Shown here one piece after another: positions 1-11,594 of a stretch of 64,000 bases of DNA. Position 1 is the first letter of the stretch; each line of letters opens with the position of its first letter. The notes under the pieces are model-generated. The model saw only the letters and a list, made by a program, of their open reading frames with translations. It did no database searches and was not told the DNA's origin. The translations under genes and the position numbers were made by a program. Origin of the DNA: Triatoma infestans. Its lineage: Eukaryota > Arthropoda > Insecta > Hemiptera > Reduviidae. The DNA is taken from assembly GCA_011037195.1 (NCBI GenBank), contig JAAEAF010000096.1, forward strand, positions 1 to 64,000. Direction: 5' to 3'.

Positions 1-38
1 ATATATATATATATATATCGAGAGAGAGAGAGAGAGAC
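1..38. repeat. (AT)n(GA)n microsatellite
   Basis: The window opens inside an AT dinucleotide run that passes directly into a GA run. It is a compound simple repeat next to the first modular-repeat fragment and has no coding content. Confidence 0.9.
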
Positions 39-59
39 CAATCATTTTTGTAATTATAT

Positions 60-308
60 ATATTGACCAATCACTTTTGTTTCAAACATGTTTCCGAGTA
101 TAGGCTGTAGGGGGCGTTATGAGGAAGCTTTTCCCTCATTTTTACTTTTACTCGTTTTTAATTTAGATTCTTCCAGCGCCTTATGTATAATATTAAAGCC
201 AATTAAATTTAATAGAATTCCAAGTTTGTAGGAAATTTTTCAATAATAACTATGCGAACTGCAGTAAGAGGAAGTTGTGTGAATGTTTCACACCAGATTT
301 CTTTTTTT
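60..308 (+). repeat. Modular repeat (MR), 3' end fragment
   Basis: This is the right-hand end of an MR copy. It shows the internal signature of cacttttgtttcaaacatg, then a tccaagtttg...ggaaat stretch, and closes with GCAGTAAGAGGAAGTTGTG followed by the hairpin-forming GTGTGAATGTTTCACAC and CAGATTT. The left part of the element is missing. No reading frame is preserved, which agrees with every other MR copy in the window. Confidence 0.75.
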
Positions 309-719
309 AAGAATCGTAAATTCTGTTTTGTTTTTTTTAAGAGAATAGATGTTAGACATTATTTTAATTTAAACGTTAAACGATAGTGATGATGACATTT
401 CTGTGTGCCATCTGTATATTGGAACTAAGTATTGTGCAAGAAATAATAGTGTATCTTCCCCTTACCCACCCTCCTCACCACCATCTTATCGTAAAGTTTC
501 TTCTTTCGCCACTTTTACTTTTTATTTTCGAAAGTCATCTGCTGTACGTATTGTCTTAAGTGCTTCTACTTGTAAAGCACTTAAAAACAAAATCTATTAT
601 CAATGGAATTAGCCAACTATTCGATTACTTATGGTATTTCAAGAGTGAAAACTTTTTCCGTTAATTGATATTTTTGCGTCGTCTTGCAAGGGTTTGTCTG
701 TCAGTAGTACTATACCACA
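309..719. other. AT-rich spacer, nothing recognised
   Basis: About 400 bp of AT-rich sequence with a serine/proline-rich open frame at 403-612 that is probably chance: it has no domain, no codon bias I can see and no neighbouring exon. No repeat shared with the rest of the window was noticed. Confidence 0.5.
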
Positions 720-1279
720 TATAGTACCTCCACAGGCGCGCGCATCGTCCGGCCAGACATCCTGTTTTCAGCCCTTTAATTCTCTTCCGCCAATTCTATG
801 GCGTGTGGGGTGATTCGCGCCTTCTCTCGCGTTACCCGACGCTGGTTTCCCCTCCACGGCCAACCCTTTTTTCTGTTACTAAGACATCCCTTTTTCGTCA
901 CCTGCTAGCTTGTTCTTTTGTAGTGAAAATGTATGAGTGTTGTTCTACTGCACCAAAATCTTAACGGCTTCTTTGTTAAAGATTCACTGCCTTCTCCGGT
1001 ATATTGTGCTTATAACAGAGGTTTTTCATGTCTGCCTCCAATCAGCTTCCGAGAGGGCTTATTCGCATCACCAAACGCACGCTTTCTTATCGTTTTGCTC
1101 ACCAATTTACTTTTTCCATAGCTTCCCTCCACAGACACCCATACACGAACATATATTTTAACGTTTTACACTTTATAGCGTCCATCATAGCTTCTCCAGC
1201 TCAGCATACGCTTCTCACAGCGCTCGTCTATGCGCGTACAGATATTAAGACTTTGAAAGCTAATGGGTCTGTGATTTAA
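720..1279. other. GC-richer island with CpGs, unassigned
   Basis: This block is visibly richer in G+C and CpG than its surroundings, for example the GGCGCGCGCATCGTCCGGCC core near 735-755 and the cgcgccttctctcgcgttac stretch near 815. Overlapping open frames of 62-83 codons exist at 933-1279, but none resembles a protein family I know. It could be a fragment of a promoter or CpG island, an old exon, or a GC-rich transposon piece. The composition contrast is seen; the function is unknown. Confidence 0.4.
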
Positions 1280-1419
1280 ATTGTGTTACAATGTTTAAAA
1301 TTTGATAGTGTTACAATGATTTAAATTTACATAGTTTACAATGTTTATAAAATGTTTTTCTGTGGTCTTCAAGGTCACTTCAATAGGAGAACCTAGACTT
1401 GATTAAAACTATTTCTTTT

Positions 1420-2150
1420 TGAGTAAAGCACAACTTGATTCCTTCCCCAAATTTCCCTCTTTATTTGAATTTCTTGGAAAAAAAGTTTGAAGCAAGTAAG
1501 TATAACAATTTTTTAACGAAATCCCTTGAGATTGCAGAAACTGAAACCAAAAACTCTTCAATAAAGTCTCACTTAAGGACAAGCGATTTTTTCAAAATAG
1601 AAATTTTGGCGATATATTTCTAATTCTAATTAATATCATATAGATGATAAAAAAAATCGTATATAAAATTTAAGAAGTAGTTTAGAGGAAAGCATAACCC
1701 CACCCAAATGAATCCCAAAAACTCCCTTACTTCCCAGGAAATGTTTCAAATAAGAGTTTATAGTTCTTTATATGCGTTCTTTATATTGTACTTTTCCAAG
1801 TTTAAAGAAAATCGTTGGAGCCGTTTTTGACAAAATAATAAAAAATAAAAAATTGAATAGCCCATTCAGTAACGTAGTACTTCCGGCTGACCGATTTTGT
1901 TCAAAATCTTATTGTCATGTCCCCTGATGGAATTTAAACAAAACATAAACTTTGAACTCTTTGCAATTTTCCGTTTTTGAGCAATGCTGACCATATGCAC
2001 ACGCGCGCGCGCAGAGAAATTATCAAAACCACTTTCCGGACTCAGGAGACCTCATATGTTTTTATTGTTAAAAAAAAAAAAAAAAAAATGTTCATCGAAA
2101 ACAGGACACGATTGTACTTCCTCTTAACAGCAGTAACAGAAAGTAAAAAA
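1420..2150 (-). repeat. Modular repeat copy, reverse orientation
   Basis: This is an MR in reverse orientation with about three consecutive modules. Module starts are at about 1570 (degenerate, cacttaagg) and 1878 (acttccggctgacc). Between them lie the characteristic tagaggaaagcataacccc and aaaatcgttggagccgttttt segments. The terminal part reads gacacgattgtacttcctctt and ends in cagtaacagaaagt near 2145. A (CG/CA) run (about 2000) and an A17 run (about 2070) interrupt it. No coding capacity was seen. Confidence 0.75.
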
Positions 2151-2228
2151 AAAAAATCAGTAAAGAAGTACTTTCTGGTGGTGGATTTGGACGAAAATCT
2201 TCTATCAGTTGTTGGACGAAATGTTTAA

Positions 2229-2400
2229 GGGATGGGATATGGTCAGTGGTCAACGCGGAGGTGCCTGGTTCGAGTCTAGTAGTGCTGTTCTTAAGATTTT
2301 CTTGCCCTGTTCAAGGAGCCTCTAAAACACTCACTGTCCGAAGTTTCTATAATGAGAAAACCCTACCCGGAAGCTAGCAGTGCACACAGAGAAGGCTTTC
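2229..2400 (+). repeat. Degraded tRNA-derived SINE
   Basis: A tRNA-like head carries a clear Pol III B box, GGTTCGAGTCT (2267-2277). The A-box/anticodon part is shortened relative to the copy at 44643. The body follows, with ggagcctctaaaacactcac and a closing cagtgcacacagagaaggct, both matching the 44.6-kb SINE. There is no obvious A tail. It is a short non-autonomous retroposon, diverged and presumably inactive. Confidence 0.75.
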
Positions 2401-3300
2401 AAATATTATTTTGTAAAACCCTGAATCTGTGAATTTATATAACCGTTATATTACTGACTCTATCGGTAACATAATCTGAAAGAATCAATCAGTCAATTTC
2501 GGGAAGTTAATTTTATTTGTTGATTTTCATCTGGTCATAGTCTGACACCTTGATTCCGCAGACAGTAAACTTAGTTGTGCTGGTGAAAGTGACATGAAAG
2601 CTGGGACAGAGTGAAGGTGATTCACATTTCTGTGAATCTATATACTGAAATATTATGAATACTATAATTATTTAATTACATATGATAAAACAAATTGAAG
2701 TGAAGGAAATTTACGGTAATTAAGTATAGCTACCGCGATTGATGCGATGGTTTCGATTGGAAACCTATCAACCGGAAGTATGGCAGGTACTGATTTTATT
2801 TTTACAGTTGTTCGTTATCTTATTCAACGAGTGAAAAAAAAAGAAGAGTTTAACGATACTAATTGCATACATAGAACTATCACTTTTATTTTGAAATATT
2901 CTTGTCAGGAAATAATGAGTTAATAGAGGGTTTCTGAGGATGATATCAAATATAATTTGGGGCTTGATCTAGGGCGTTGCCTTTTATTTAAATATAAAAC
3001 ACGAAAAATATTTCCATAATTAATAGCATATTTTTTAAATCTTTGAATAATTTGATAGATCATTTTTATTGAAACGGGCAAAGAAACAGTAATAATGTCT
3101 GATTGATTGTAAAGTGAAAGGGAAATGAATGAACATAGAAAGAAGGAGGGAATGTTAATAATTTCAATGTTTTCCATTCTCTTCTCCTCTCCTTGTTTTT
3201 TTGCAACTGAAAGAAGGAGAGAGAGGAAGTCGCAACCAAAAGGACGTTCTATGTATTTCTAATCAACTACTAAGGCGAATATAAAAACAAAAATAAGGAA
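2401..3300. other. AT-rich region, one small MR piece
   Basis: Mostly unassigned AT-rich sequence. A fragment around 2745-2800 resembles MR (gcgatggtttcgattgg, then caaccggaagtatgg), so a short module start lies here. The minus-strand open frame at 2920-3177 has no recognisable domain. Confidence 0.4.
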
Positions 3301-3968
3301 CAAATCAAACTTTTTTTTTACAAAAAAAAATAATAATAATGCCATGAAATGCCCCACACACAAACACACAACACTCACGAATGTATTGTGCGAATCTAAA
3401 AATTATTATGCGTACATATTTTAATTTATGCTGATGACAATAATAAGTGGGAGTGAGGGGAGGGGGAGAGACATTATGAAACGTTTTAAAAGCGTGTGTT
3501 TGTGCGTGCGTGAATGTGTGTCTGTTTGTGTTGTGTTTTATGTGACTACTATACACTATCTATGGAATAATATCTAACCATCAGCGCAATAGGTGTTGTG
3601 AATTATTCAACAAAAAACGCTTTGCTATACAATAAGAGAGGATGGGCTCGCAGAGAGAGAGAGGGGCAACCCCTCCATTATTTTTATATATTATATTATA
3701 TACAAACAGATACACAGACAGACGAACACTCTAAACACGTACGTATTCGTCATATATCGCTCTCCCACTCTATCACACACACTCTTTCTATTCTCCTTCT
3801 CCTTCTACTCTCTATTGTCTTTCACCCCTTATATATATATATATGTATTTGTTAAACTACCTTTACAGAATACAAATATTTACAGATACAAGCCTATATA
3901 AAAAAGCAAGTTATAAGATAAATAGGTGTCTCTTTTACTACCCATTCTTACAAATTCTAAAAAAAAAA
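3301..3968. other. Unassigned AT-rich region with simple repeats
   Basis: Contains CA/GT-rich and pyrimidine-rich low-complexity stretches (3330-3530, 3760-3845) ending in an AT run. Open frames on either strand are compositionally biased and match no family I recognise. Confidence 0.5.
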
Positions 3969-4664
3969 ACCTGGTGTAAAACAATCACACGCCTTTCTCT
4001 TACCGCTGTAATACAATTACACATACAAAAAAGACAAGTTTCTTTAAAACTTCAAATGTCACTCATTTCTCCCGACAGAGGTAGTGAGGGACAAGTATCT
4101 ACCTAGGCAGGTAGTAAAAGTGATTACAAGTGTTCTAGAAGAGATAACAATGAACAATGAATCAAATATCCAATAATAATGAATCAAATTCATATACAAT
4201 TTGAAATTTAACGCCCCAAATTCCTTGAAACTGAGTAAAATCAATTTTCCCGGGGAAAATGGTATAAATAAAAGTGATAAGTTTATATCTGTGCAGTTAG
4301 TATTTATTTCAAGTTCAATGGAAATCTCATTATAGTCATTTCCAAGAAAATTAAATAAAAAACTGAAAAAACTGAAAAGCTGTAAAGTCGCACTTCCGGC
4401 CAACCATTTTCTTCAAATGTGGGATTAAGCCGATGCTTTTCTGCAGTTCCGGTTGACATGTTTTGCCGGAAAGTTTCGTGACAGATGCGATGGTAGTATC
4501 CAAACGGAATAGTAAGTTTGAGCTTATGGGGATTTGTTTTGGTTTTGAGATAATTTGTTCACACACAAACACATATTCACACAAAATATTGATCATTCGC
4601 TAAAAATTTCAAAACTTCCGGTGAAAATCAACTCCGAAAAAGGTAACTAATAGTAAGAGAAAGT
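3969..4664 (-). repeat. Near full-length modular repeat, reverse orientation
   Basis: About 696 bp bounded on the left by CTGGTGTAAAACAATCACAC, a degenerate terminal hairpin, plus CTTTCTCTTACC, and on the right by ATAGTAAGAGAAAGT. Inside are the module mark cgcacttccggccaacc (4388-4404), ggggaaaatggtataaataa, a second box gttccggttgacatg, and ccaaacggaatagtaagttt. Terminal order and spacing match the copy at 39608-40316. The frames that fall here are not conserved between copies, so they are incidental. Confidence 0.85.
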
Positions 4665-5555
4665 GAAACAGATTTTTTTAGTTACAGGAATTTTCAACAT
4701 GAGAATATTTCCATAATTCGTGAAATACATATAATTAACATATTACATTATAATTTAATTTTATTACATTATGGACTTAATATGGATATCAAAAAACTTT
4801 TACTAAAAACAGGATGTTACAATATAAAATATTATGTTAATTATTTATTATTATATTAAACAAACAAATTAATTAATTTCCTTATCTTTTTTTAAAATGT
4901 ATTTATCCATAAATATACATAATCTAAGATGTTATATAAATCTTTTATATAAAAGTGTTAAGTCGTAAAAGGTCATCTTTTTTTTTGTTACTATCATTCT
5001 TTTCTCTAACGTACCATTAAATTTCTCTCTAAACACATGATAAATAAACTTTATTCGTACAATAATGCTGAGTGTATATACGCATGTTTGTTTGTTCAAT
5101 TACTTGTTAAGTCCGACTATTATTTCTTTAATAGAATTTATTATGGTTGCTCTTTATTTTCTCTCCATGTCATCAAGAAAGGGGTGAAACTAAAAATTCC
5201 AAATATCTCTATTTGGTGTTGTTTTTTTTTTAACGAAGAACTTTTATATAATAACAAATCGATTCAGAAACTGAATTTGCTGACAGTGTTTGTTCTATAA
5301 CAGCTTTAGTTAGAATGAAGTTTTCATTTCCATTTTTATAATTTGTAAAAAAAAAAAAAAATTATGGATGTTACCATTTTGTCACAGTTATGCTAGTTAC
5401 ACCCACACACACACACACATATATATCTAAGGACCAAACCATTCATAGAACTTCGAAGAAAGTATATGGACTAAATGAACCATTCAGGGATGGTAATTCC
5501 ATTTTCGATTTGTAAAAAGACATTATGATTATCATTCGGTGATTATCAATGATAA
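4665..5555. other. AT-rich spacer
   Basis: Very AT-rich sequence (4720-4940 is almost all A/T), with an open frame at 5037-5300 that has no recognisable domain, an A14 run at about 5347 and a short CA run at about 5404-5420. No element ends were identified. Confidence 0.5.
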
Positions 5556-5559
5556 ACAC

Positions 5560-6275
5560 TGGTGTCTTTAAGTTAAGAGGAAGTACCTTGCGAACGTCAA
5601 ATTTTGAAACTGATTTGTCTCCGAAAATATGTATTTTGAGGACTCCTAGGTACGAAAAAATTGTTTCTAGTGTATTTGGGCGAACAAAATCTCAAAAACC
5701 AAAAAATCGCAGGGATCTCAAACTTAGCATTCTATTTATGTTATTCTACCACTGCATCCTACATCAAACGTTTCGGTCAAAATCCACCAATCGGAAGTTT
5801 GAATGATCAATTTGGGAAATTTATTTTCTGCCGGTTCTCGGAGAACAGTAACAATAATAACTGCCACCTATGTAATATTAATATATAATAGAAGCTAGAA
5901 TTCCAAATTTGAAGGAAATTAGTTAACGGAAATGCTACTTTACAGAATCGTAATTTTCTCGCAGACGGCTATAATGATTTACGTTAAACTTACAACGCTC
6001 ACAAAAGGTATCATTTTATGTGAAACAATTTTCTCAAAAAAAATTGAGTTTAGTGGGGGGTTTTGAGGGTTTGCCACATAGATTTAAATTTACAACTGCT
6101 CCATGGTTTATGACAGAGGGCGGAGCGCCCTCTGGAGCATACAAGTTCGATTCAGGTATACAAGTATCAATCCTTAACCAACATTTTTTTTTACGGCCAG
6201 CCCAATTATACAATGTAAACCTCTTCTAATTTTAAAGAAAATGTGTTAATTAAATTGTATTAATTGGAATATTCC
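5560..6275 (+). repeat. Modular repeat copy, forward, variant 3' module
   Basis: Starts with gttaagaggaagtaccttgc and continues through tttgaggactcctaggtacg, caaaatctcaaaaacc, gatctcaaacttagcattc and ttcggtcaaaatccaccaat. A second part carries gaattccaaatttgaaggaa. From about 6075 it carries the variant end seen at 51.5, 57.1 and 60.7 kb (a bagged taaatttac block, then ggccagcccaattatacaatg and ttaattaaattgtattaatt). The hairpin end is lost. Confidence 0.75.
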
Positions 6276-7270
6276 ACACCAGGATTATTTATGGCTAATT
6301 TCCAAGCATCATCCAACTTCAGAGTTAAGAAACTATGTACATTAACCCAGTCTAGAAACTATGACTATGGATGAAGTACCACCAGTCGGTAGAGATAGCA
6401 AAGAAATGTGACGGACACAAGTATAATGCAAAAATTGCAAAAGTAGAAAAATGGGTCTGGTTCAGATACCGGACGCCACCTGATTTTTTTTTTTTTTTTT
6501 TTTTGTTTATTTCAGTACCAGTACTAAAAACTACACTACAGAGGATCAAGCATAGTAATGTGCTAACCGGCATTATATGCTCGGATATGTCCCTTCCATT
6601 ATATAGTTGGCGCCATATAAATTCATACAGATATGAATCTAGAAGAGCGCTTAATGCCGCCCCACATTCTACCTTGTTACTTCGTTTTGCAAGGGCTCAC
6701 AGTCCTTCGACATTATTAGTGTGCGTTCCAGTTTGCTGGATCCCGAAAATTCTCCGAATGATTTACAATCAGATGCAAGAAATTGTAGCGCAAGTATGAT
6801 ATACTGAGAGGAGGGAAAAATAGACTTAGATATTACGCTTAAAAGAGACGAAACAAAACTGATTTAAGAGAAAGTTGCAATATTGAGATACGAAAGTAAA
6901 TAAGAAATATCCAGCTGCCAAAGGTACCAATTTTCTTTCTGTAAAAGACCCCCCAAAAAAAATCACCAAATCAGGTATATATATATATATATTTATTCAA
7001 ACGATAATTATTAACTCAATTATCTGTAAATAAATGTTAAAAACTCTTTTCTTTATAGACAGTTTATTATATGAAGATAATAAAACTAATTAATTTATTT
7101 GATTCGTAAATAATAATATTCTATTTAAGTTGAAATGGAAATTTATGATAAATTTCGCAAGAAAGAAAAATATATTAAGAAAGAAAATATTAACCTTATG
7201 TTGACGATAATGGTAGGAAATCAGTGTGTGACTTACCTGAAACAAACAAAATATGTCTATTAATATTGTT
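6276..7270. other. Unassigned region
   Basis: Holds a 142-codon open frame (6371-6799) made partly of a poly-T run and with no recognisable domain, a TA microsatellite (about 6975-6993) and AT-rich sequence. I see no convincing gene. Confidence 0.45.
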
Positions 7271-7284
7271 ACATTAAAAACAGT

Positions 7285-7830
7285 TAAAATGTCTACGGTG
7301 TGAAACAATCACACACGGCTTTCTATAATTGCAATTACAATTATAATTATATTGACAACTTTTCTTTAAAATTGAACATTTTTAGTTGGCCTTAAATACA
7401 TTTTATTGTTTTATTTAAGGTTGGGAAGAACCACGTAGCGTTCTTATCAACCCCAAACAAGAAACAGTGAAGGCCTAACGTCACGGATAATCTCCAGGAC
7501 ACCATAAAATAAAATAAACAAAATCTTCCAAACTAAAACGATTTATATTGTGAAATTAGCCTTTACTTGTTTCAAGGATCGTGGAACCCAGTCGGGTAAT
7601 TTCCATTTCCGTTTAACCTATTACTTTCTCTTTTACTCCCAGTAAGAGGAAGTATTTTTCCTACAAAAATATGGAATTTTATAACTTAATAAACGCTATA
7701 ACCGTAAGCGTTAATGGTATTTTAGAGGAAAACTTAACGTTGCAACCCCCCCTAAAACCCTTCATAAAGAAAAATCCATTTTCCAACATAAAATGGGGCC
7801 AGTTCAGTAAAATGGCACAGTGAAAACATA
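7285..7830. repeat. Scattered modular-repeat fragments
   Basis: Three small MR pieces lie close together. One is a reverse-orientation terminal hairpin (GGTGTGAAACAATCACACAC, about 7300). The second is a forward start with its fold-back (ACTTTCTCTTTTACTCCCAG then gtaagaggaagta, about 7622-7655). The third is a reverse internal piece (gaggaaaacttaacgttgca followed by a C run, about 7725-7780). The sequence between them is not recognisable as MR. Confidence 0.55.
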
Positions 7831-8004
7831 GTTCAAGAGAGATATATCATTCTCTAAAAAACACATTTTTCTTACTCAAATAATCTTGCAAAATATATTA
7901 TTTCCGTTGTAAGCTCTATTTCAAAAAATTTATTCGATCGCCATCATACAGCCTTTTACCAACTGTCAGAATAAATAAAGAACTAAATACGACAAAGTAA
8001 TTAT

Positions 8005-8700
8005 TATTACTTTCTCTTACTATTAGTAAGAGCTAATTGCAATCGAGCCAGATTTTCTAGAATGGATATTCACCGGAAATATATGTTTTGGGGTCCCCTG
8101 AATGCAGAAAATTTTTTTTTTAGGGAATGGTATGTAAGTATGTGTGTGTGTGTATGTTAATTACCAGAATATCTCAAAAATAAAAGCTGCTGGACGCTCA
8201 AACTTGGTATTCCTCCGTTTAGATAGTAACACCATATCAGACACGAAGATTTCGGGCAAAATCCATCAACTGGACCAGGGCGAACAGCTTATTTTACGAA
8301 TAGTTATTTTCAATTATTCGTGATTTTCTCGAAAATCGCTCCAAACGATTTTCTTTAAATTTCGTAATACTCACTACACACATAAATACCTCTCACTTTT
8401 ATTAGCAAACATTTTCCAGGGAAAAGTGATTTTTTGGGGGGGTTCAAGGGGAACAGTAGCACCAGTGCTCTGAAGCACCACTTCAGTACAATATATGGTT
8501 CTGCAACCTATATAGTATTAATACACATTTGAAGCATTGATCGAATTTCAAATTTTGAAGAACATCCGGTAACCGGAAGAGCAAATTTATAGTATAGGTT
8601 CTTGACTTTTTTTGGAATTTCCACGAAAACGACTACAAGATTTTGCATATTTATGGCCATTTTGGAATTTATGGCCACCAGTTTTTTTTAAATTTCTTCT
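8005..8700 (+). repeat. Modular repeat copy, forward
   Basis: Begins TACTTTCTCTTACTATTAG with the fold-back partner gtaagag. It continues with tattcaccggaaatatatg, a GT-rich stretch, caaacttggtattcctccg, acgaagatttcgggcaaaat, ctcgaaaatcgctccaaacg, cttttattagcaaacatttt, and the second module ccggtaaccggaagagcaaa. It breaks off near 8700 before the terminal hairpin. Confidence 0.85.
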
Positions 8701-9084
8701 CTCATTAAAAAATTAAATTTCAAAATAAGTGTAGTATTAAAATAGTAATAAATAATGTTATAATACTTCTTATATAATTATATTAAAATTCATTTTATTA
8801 CGAATGTAGAAACAGGAAATGGAATATAAACTAAATACTAAAAAAGTGTTGGATTCATTAATATTATTAATTAAGAAAATATTAATAAAATTCTTTGTAA
8901 CAAAGTAGGTTTTATTAACAAACAGTTGTTACATCATAACAAAAAAAACCAAGCTGCAATGTTCTATATAAATAGTCAATAAAAACAAAAAACGCCAAAA
9001 TATATTTCGTAAAATTACTGCAAAACAATAAATTTCAAATCCTTGTAGTTTATTTAGGAATGTGAAAAGCATTGTAAAAATAAA
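8701..9084. other. AT-rich spacer
   Basis: About 380 bp of A/T-dominated sequence between two MR copies. No element ends, gene or shared repeat was noticed. Confidence 0.5.
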
Positions 9085-9945
9085 AATCTGGTGTAAACAC
9101 TCACACAACTTTCTCTCACTCCAGTCTTCAAAATTGTAAATGACAAATTACAAATTGTGTACCAAATTTAATGGATTTCGTCGGTGTTTTTATGGAGAAA
9201 ATCGTAAAAAACTGAAAAAACTGTTCAGTAAAAACGCACTTCCAGTTGACTAATTTTTTTGAAAGTCAAAATTTTGGCAATCTATATTTTTCTAATTAAT
9301 TTTGTTTAGATGGTAGAATTGTGTAATCAACTATGATAGGACGACTTTAGAGGGAAATATAACCCCAACCTTCCCCAAAAGCCCCCTCAAATGACTTTTC
9401 CAGGAAAAATGTTCCAAATACAGTTGTAGCTCTGTAGTATACAAATTCCATGTTTACAGAAAATAGTTGCAGTCGTATTAGAGAAAATAGCAGAAAACTG
9501 AAAAATACTTTACAGTAAAAACGCACTTCCGGTCATCCGATTTTTTTTTTCAAACTCGGAATTTCAACAACATATTTAGTTCTAGTTTTATATTGTTTAG
9601 ATCATAGAATTGTGTAATAAGTTGAAATAGCACTTTAGAGAAAAACTCAATCCTTCCGCTCCCCCAAAAGTACCCTTAAATGAATTTTCCCAGAGAAATG
9701 TTTTAAGTAATAGTTGTAGCTCTATGCATGTGTAGCTGATATATCAAGTTTCAAGAAAATCATTGGAGTCACTTTTTAGGAAATTGCAAAAAAGTAATAA
9801 AAAAAGTTCAGTAAAGTGGTACTTCCGATTGAGGAGCTTTGACAGATAACCTACTGTCGGATCCAATGAGATACCTAACGATACACACAGACCATTTTCT
9901 AAAAACCCACTTTTTTTTGGATTCAGGTGGCCTTAAAACGTGCAT
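9085..9945 (-). repeat. Modular repeat copy with clear tandem modules, reverse
   Basis: Opens with the terminal hairpin sequence ATCTGGTGTAAACACTCACA and ACTTTCTCTCACTCC. Three module starts follow at nearly even spacing: cgcacttccagttgac at about 9235, cgcacttccggtcatc at about 9524 and gtacttccgattgagg at about 9817. Each unit repeats the same order of a gtagaattgtgtaat-type block, a tagagg/taaaccc block, atgaattttcccagagaaat-like sequence and tttcaagaaaatc. It shows best that MR is built of tandem diverged modules of about 290 bp. Confidence 0.85.
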
Positions 9946-10027
9946 TGAATTAATTCGTTCAATACCAAACGTGGTAATTAATTCGTGGTATACAAATGGG
10001 GAAGCGTGCAGCTATAAAATCAAATTT

Positions 10028-10115
10028 CACGGTAAAATCTGGTGAGAAACACTCAGACGAGTTTCTCTTCTGCTGTTAATAATACAATTAAATATAAAAA
10101 TGATAAATTTTGTTT
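10028..10115 (-). repeat. Modular repeat terminal fragment
   Basis: Carries AAATCTGGTGAGAAACACTC, GAGTTTCTCTTCTGCTG and taatacaattaaatat. This is the reverse-orientation hairpin end with the first bases of the body only. Confidence 0.6.
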
Positions 10116-10750
10116 TAAACTATTAACCCACTAACATAAACACACAGGCAATGAAAGAAGGACATGTACAAACCCACATAATAGTGATTACATTGTAGTC
10201 GAAAAGACAGCGCCAATAACATGAATCCAACCCCATATATATATGAATATTCAAAAACTAATCCTTTCAAGAAAAAATATGTACATAATTTAGTTACAAA
10301 TAAATAACTTTCAATTTCAAGGACACACCTGTTTGCTGAAACAGACTAGGTACGTATTAGAATACGCCCCATTCAGGTGGTAGGAGTATATTATAAAATG
10401 AAAGTGATTTATATATGGCTTATTTAAAAAGGAAAAAAAAAGTAAACAACTTGTTTATTGGCAGAAAGTAGAAGTGTCCGCATCAATATTAGCAATGAAA
10501 GGAGAAAGCCAACAACGGCGCCCAATATGGTAGAACTGGCTGCCCACACAAATATCTCCTCTGTATCTGGATCGTAGTTCGTTTAATTGTTACTAGTTAA
10601 TATTATTATTATTATTTTTTAGAGAACATGGTAGAAAAATCACCTTATTAGTATGTAAGTTTCATTATGGCCTTAATTACTGGAAATAACTGAAAACCAA
10701 TTAATTCTCGCACTCCTTATAAATAAATAAATAATTGGAAAGAAAATAAT
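10116..10750. other. Unassigned AT-rich region
   Basis: About 630 bp without a recognised gene, RNA or element end. A small GC-richer patch near 10500-10575 (ccaacaacggcgcccaatat) could be an old unrelated insertion. Confidence 0.45.
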
Positions 10751-10754
10751 ACCC

Positions 10755-11105
10755 TTGCTTCGACGACTTTCTCTTATTCTACATCTAAACTTACATCCTG
10801 AAACTAGGGAATTTTTTCACCCTTATTTAACTTGGAGGAAAGTAGAATAGTGTCATTTCTTCAAGGATTTTCAGTCTTTCCAGTCTAAACAGCGCTAACA
10901 TCCCGTTCACTGACGAAAGAATTCATTTAAGGGCACTTTTGGGAGAGGGGTGGGGTTAGGTTTTTATCTAAAGTGCTATTTCAGTTTATTAGACAATTCT
11001 GTCATCTAAATAATGTTAATTAGAATTAAAAATGTTGTTGAAATTCCGAGTTTGAAAAAATCGAATGACCGGAAGTGCGTTTACTTCAACACTTTACTAA
11101 CCATT
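10755..11105 (+). repeat. Modular repeat fragment, forward
   Basis: A weak start (gactttctcttattctac) is followed by the better preserved body from 10915: cattta..gggcacttttgggag, gtggggttaggttttt, ttctgtcatctaaataatg, ttgttgaaattccgagtttg and the module mark gaccggaagtgcg (about 11070). Confidence 0.65.
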
Positions 11106-11594
11106 ACTTTACCACTTACACAAATACAAAAAAAAAAAAAAAAGAAGCACTTCAATAGCAACACCTATAATCAAGAAGATCGAAATAGATCTTCCAGACT
11201 GCAATCGTCATCTAGCCTTTATGCCTATGCATCTTTCATCTTCACAGTTACATATTTCTGGCAATTTAGAAGGAACACTTCAGACAGAATTGCCTTAGTA
11301 CTCTCCTAAAATGAAATTGTCTCAGAAAAAAATAATACCTGTCCAAATCAATGCACACGATCATAATCTTATTTATCTGAGCATAAAGAAAATTGTTGAA
11401 GCCTTTTAAAAAAAAAATACATTCACACTGAAAAATACCACATAAATCATGCTGCAATGACGATGATGCTCAAAGCAGTGGTTACCGCCAACCTTTTAGG
11501 AACTTTTGAGGCAAAAATGAATTTTAATTAGCTTTGTGCGCGCCAGAGTTTTTTTTATTTCTTGAAAAATTGATATAATTATCCATAATGAAAT
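11106..11594. other. Unassigned region
   Basis: Contains an A15 run (11130-11144) and AT-rich sequence with short open frames on both strands that overlap each other. No recognisable domain or element end. Confidence 0.45.

Noticed and set aside
4059..4403. 114-codon open frame on the minus strand
   Set aside because: Inside an MR copy and not conserved among copies.
6371..6799. 142-codon open frame
   Set aside because: Includes a poly-T-encoded Phe run, has no recognisable domain and lies in AT-rich spacer beside a repeat.
9233..9830. CRISPR-like spaced repeats
   Set aside because: The repeated unit is about 290 bp with diverged copies, in a eukaryotic repeat, not short direct repeats with unique spacers.
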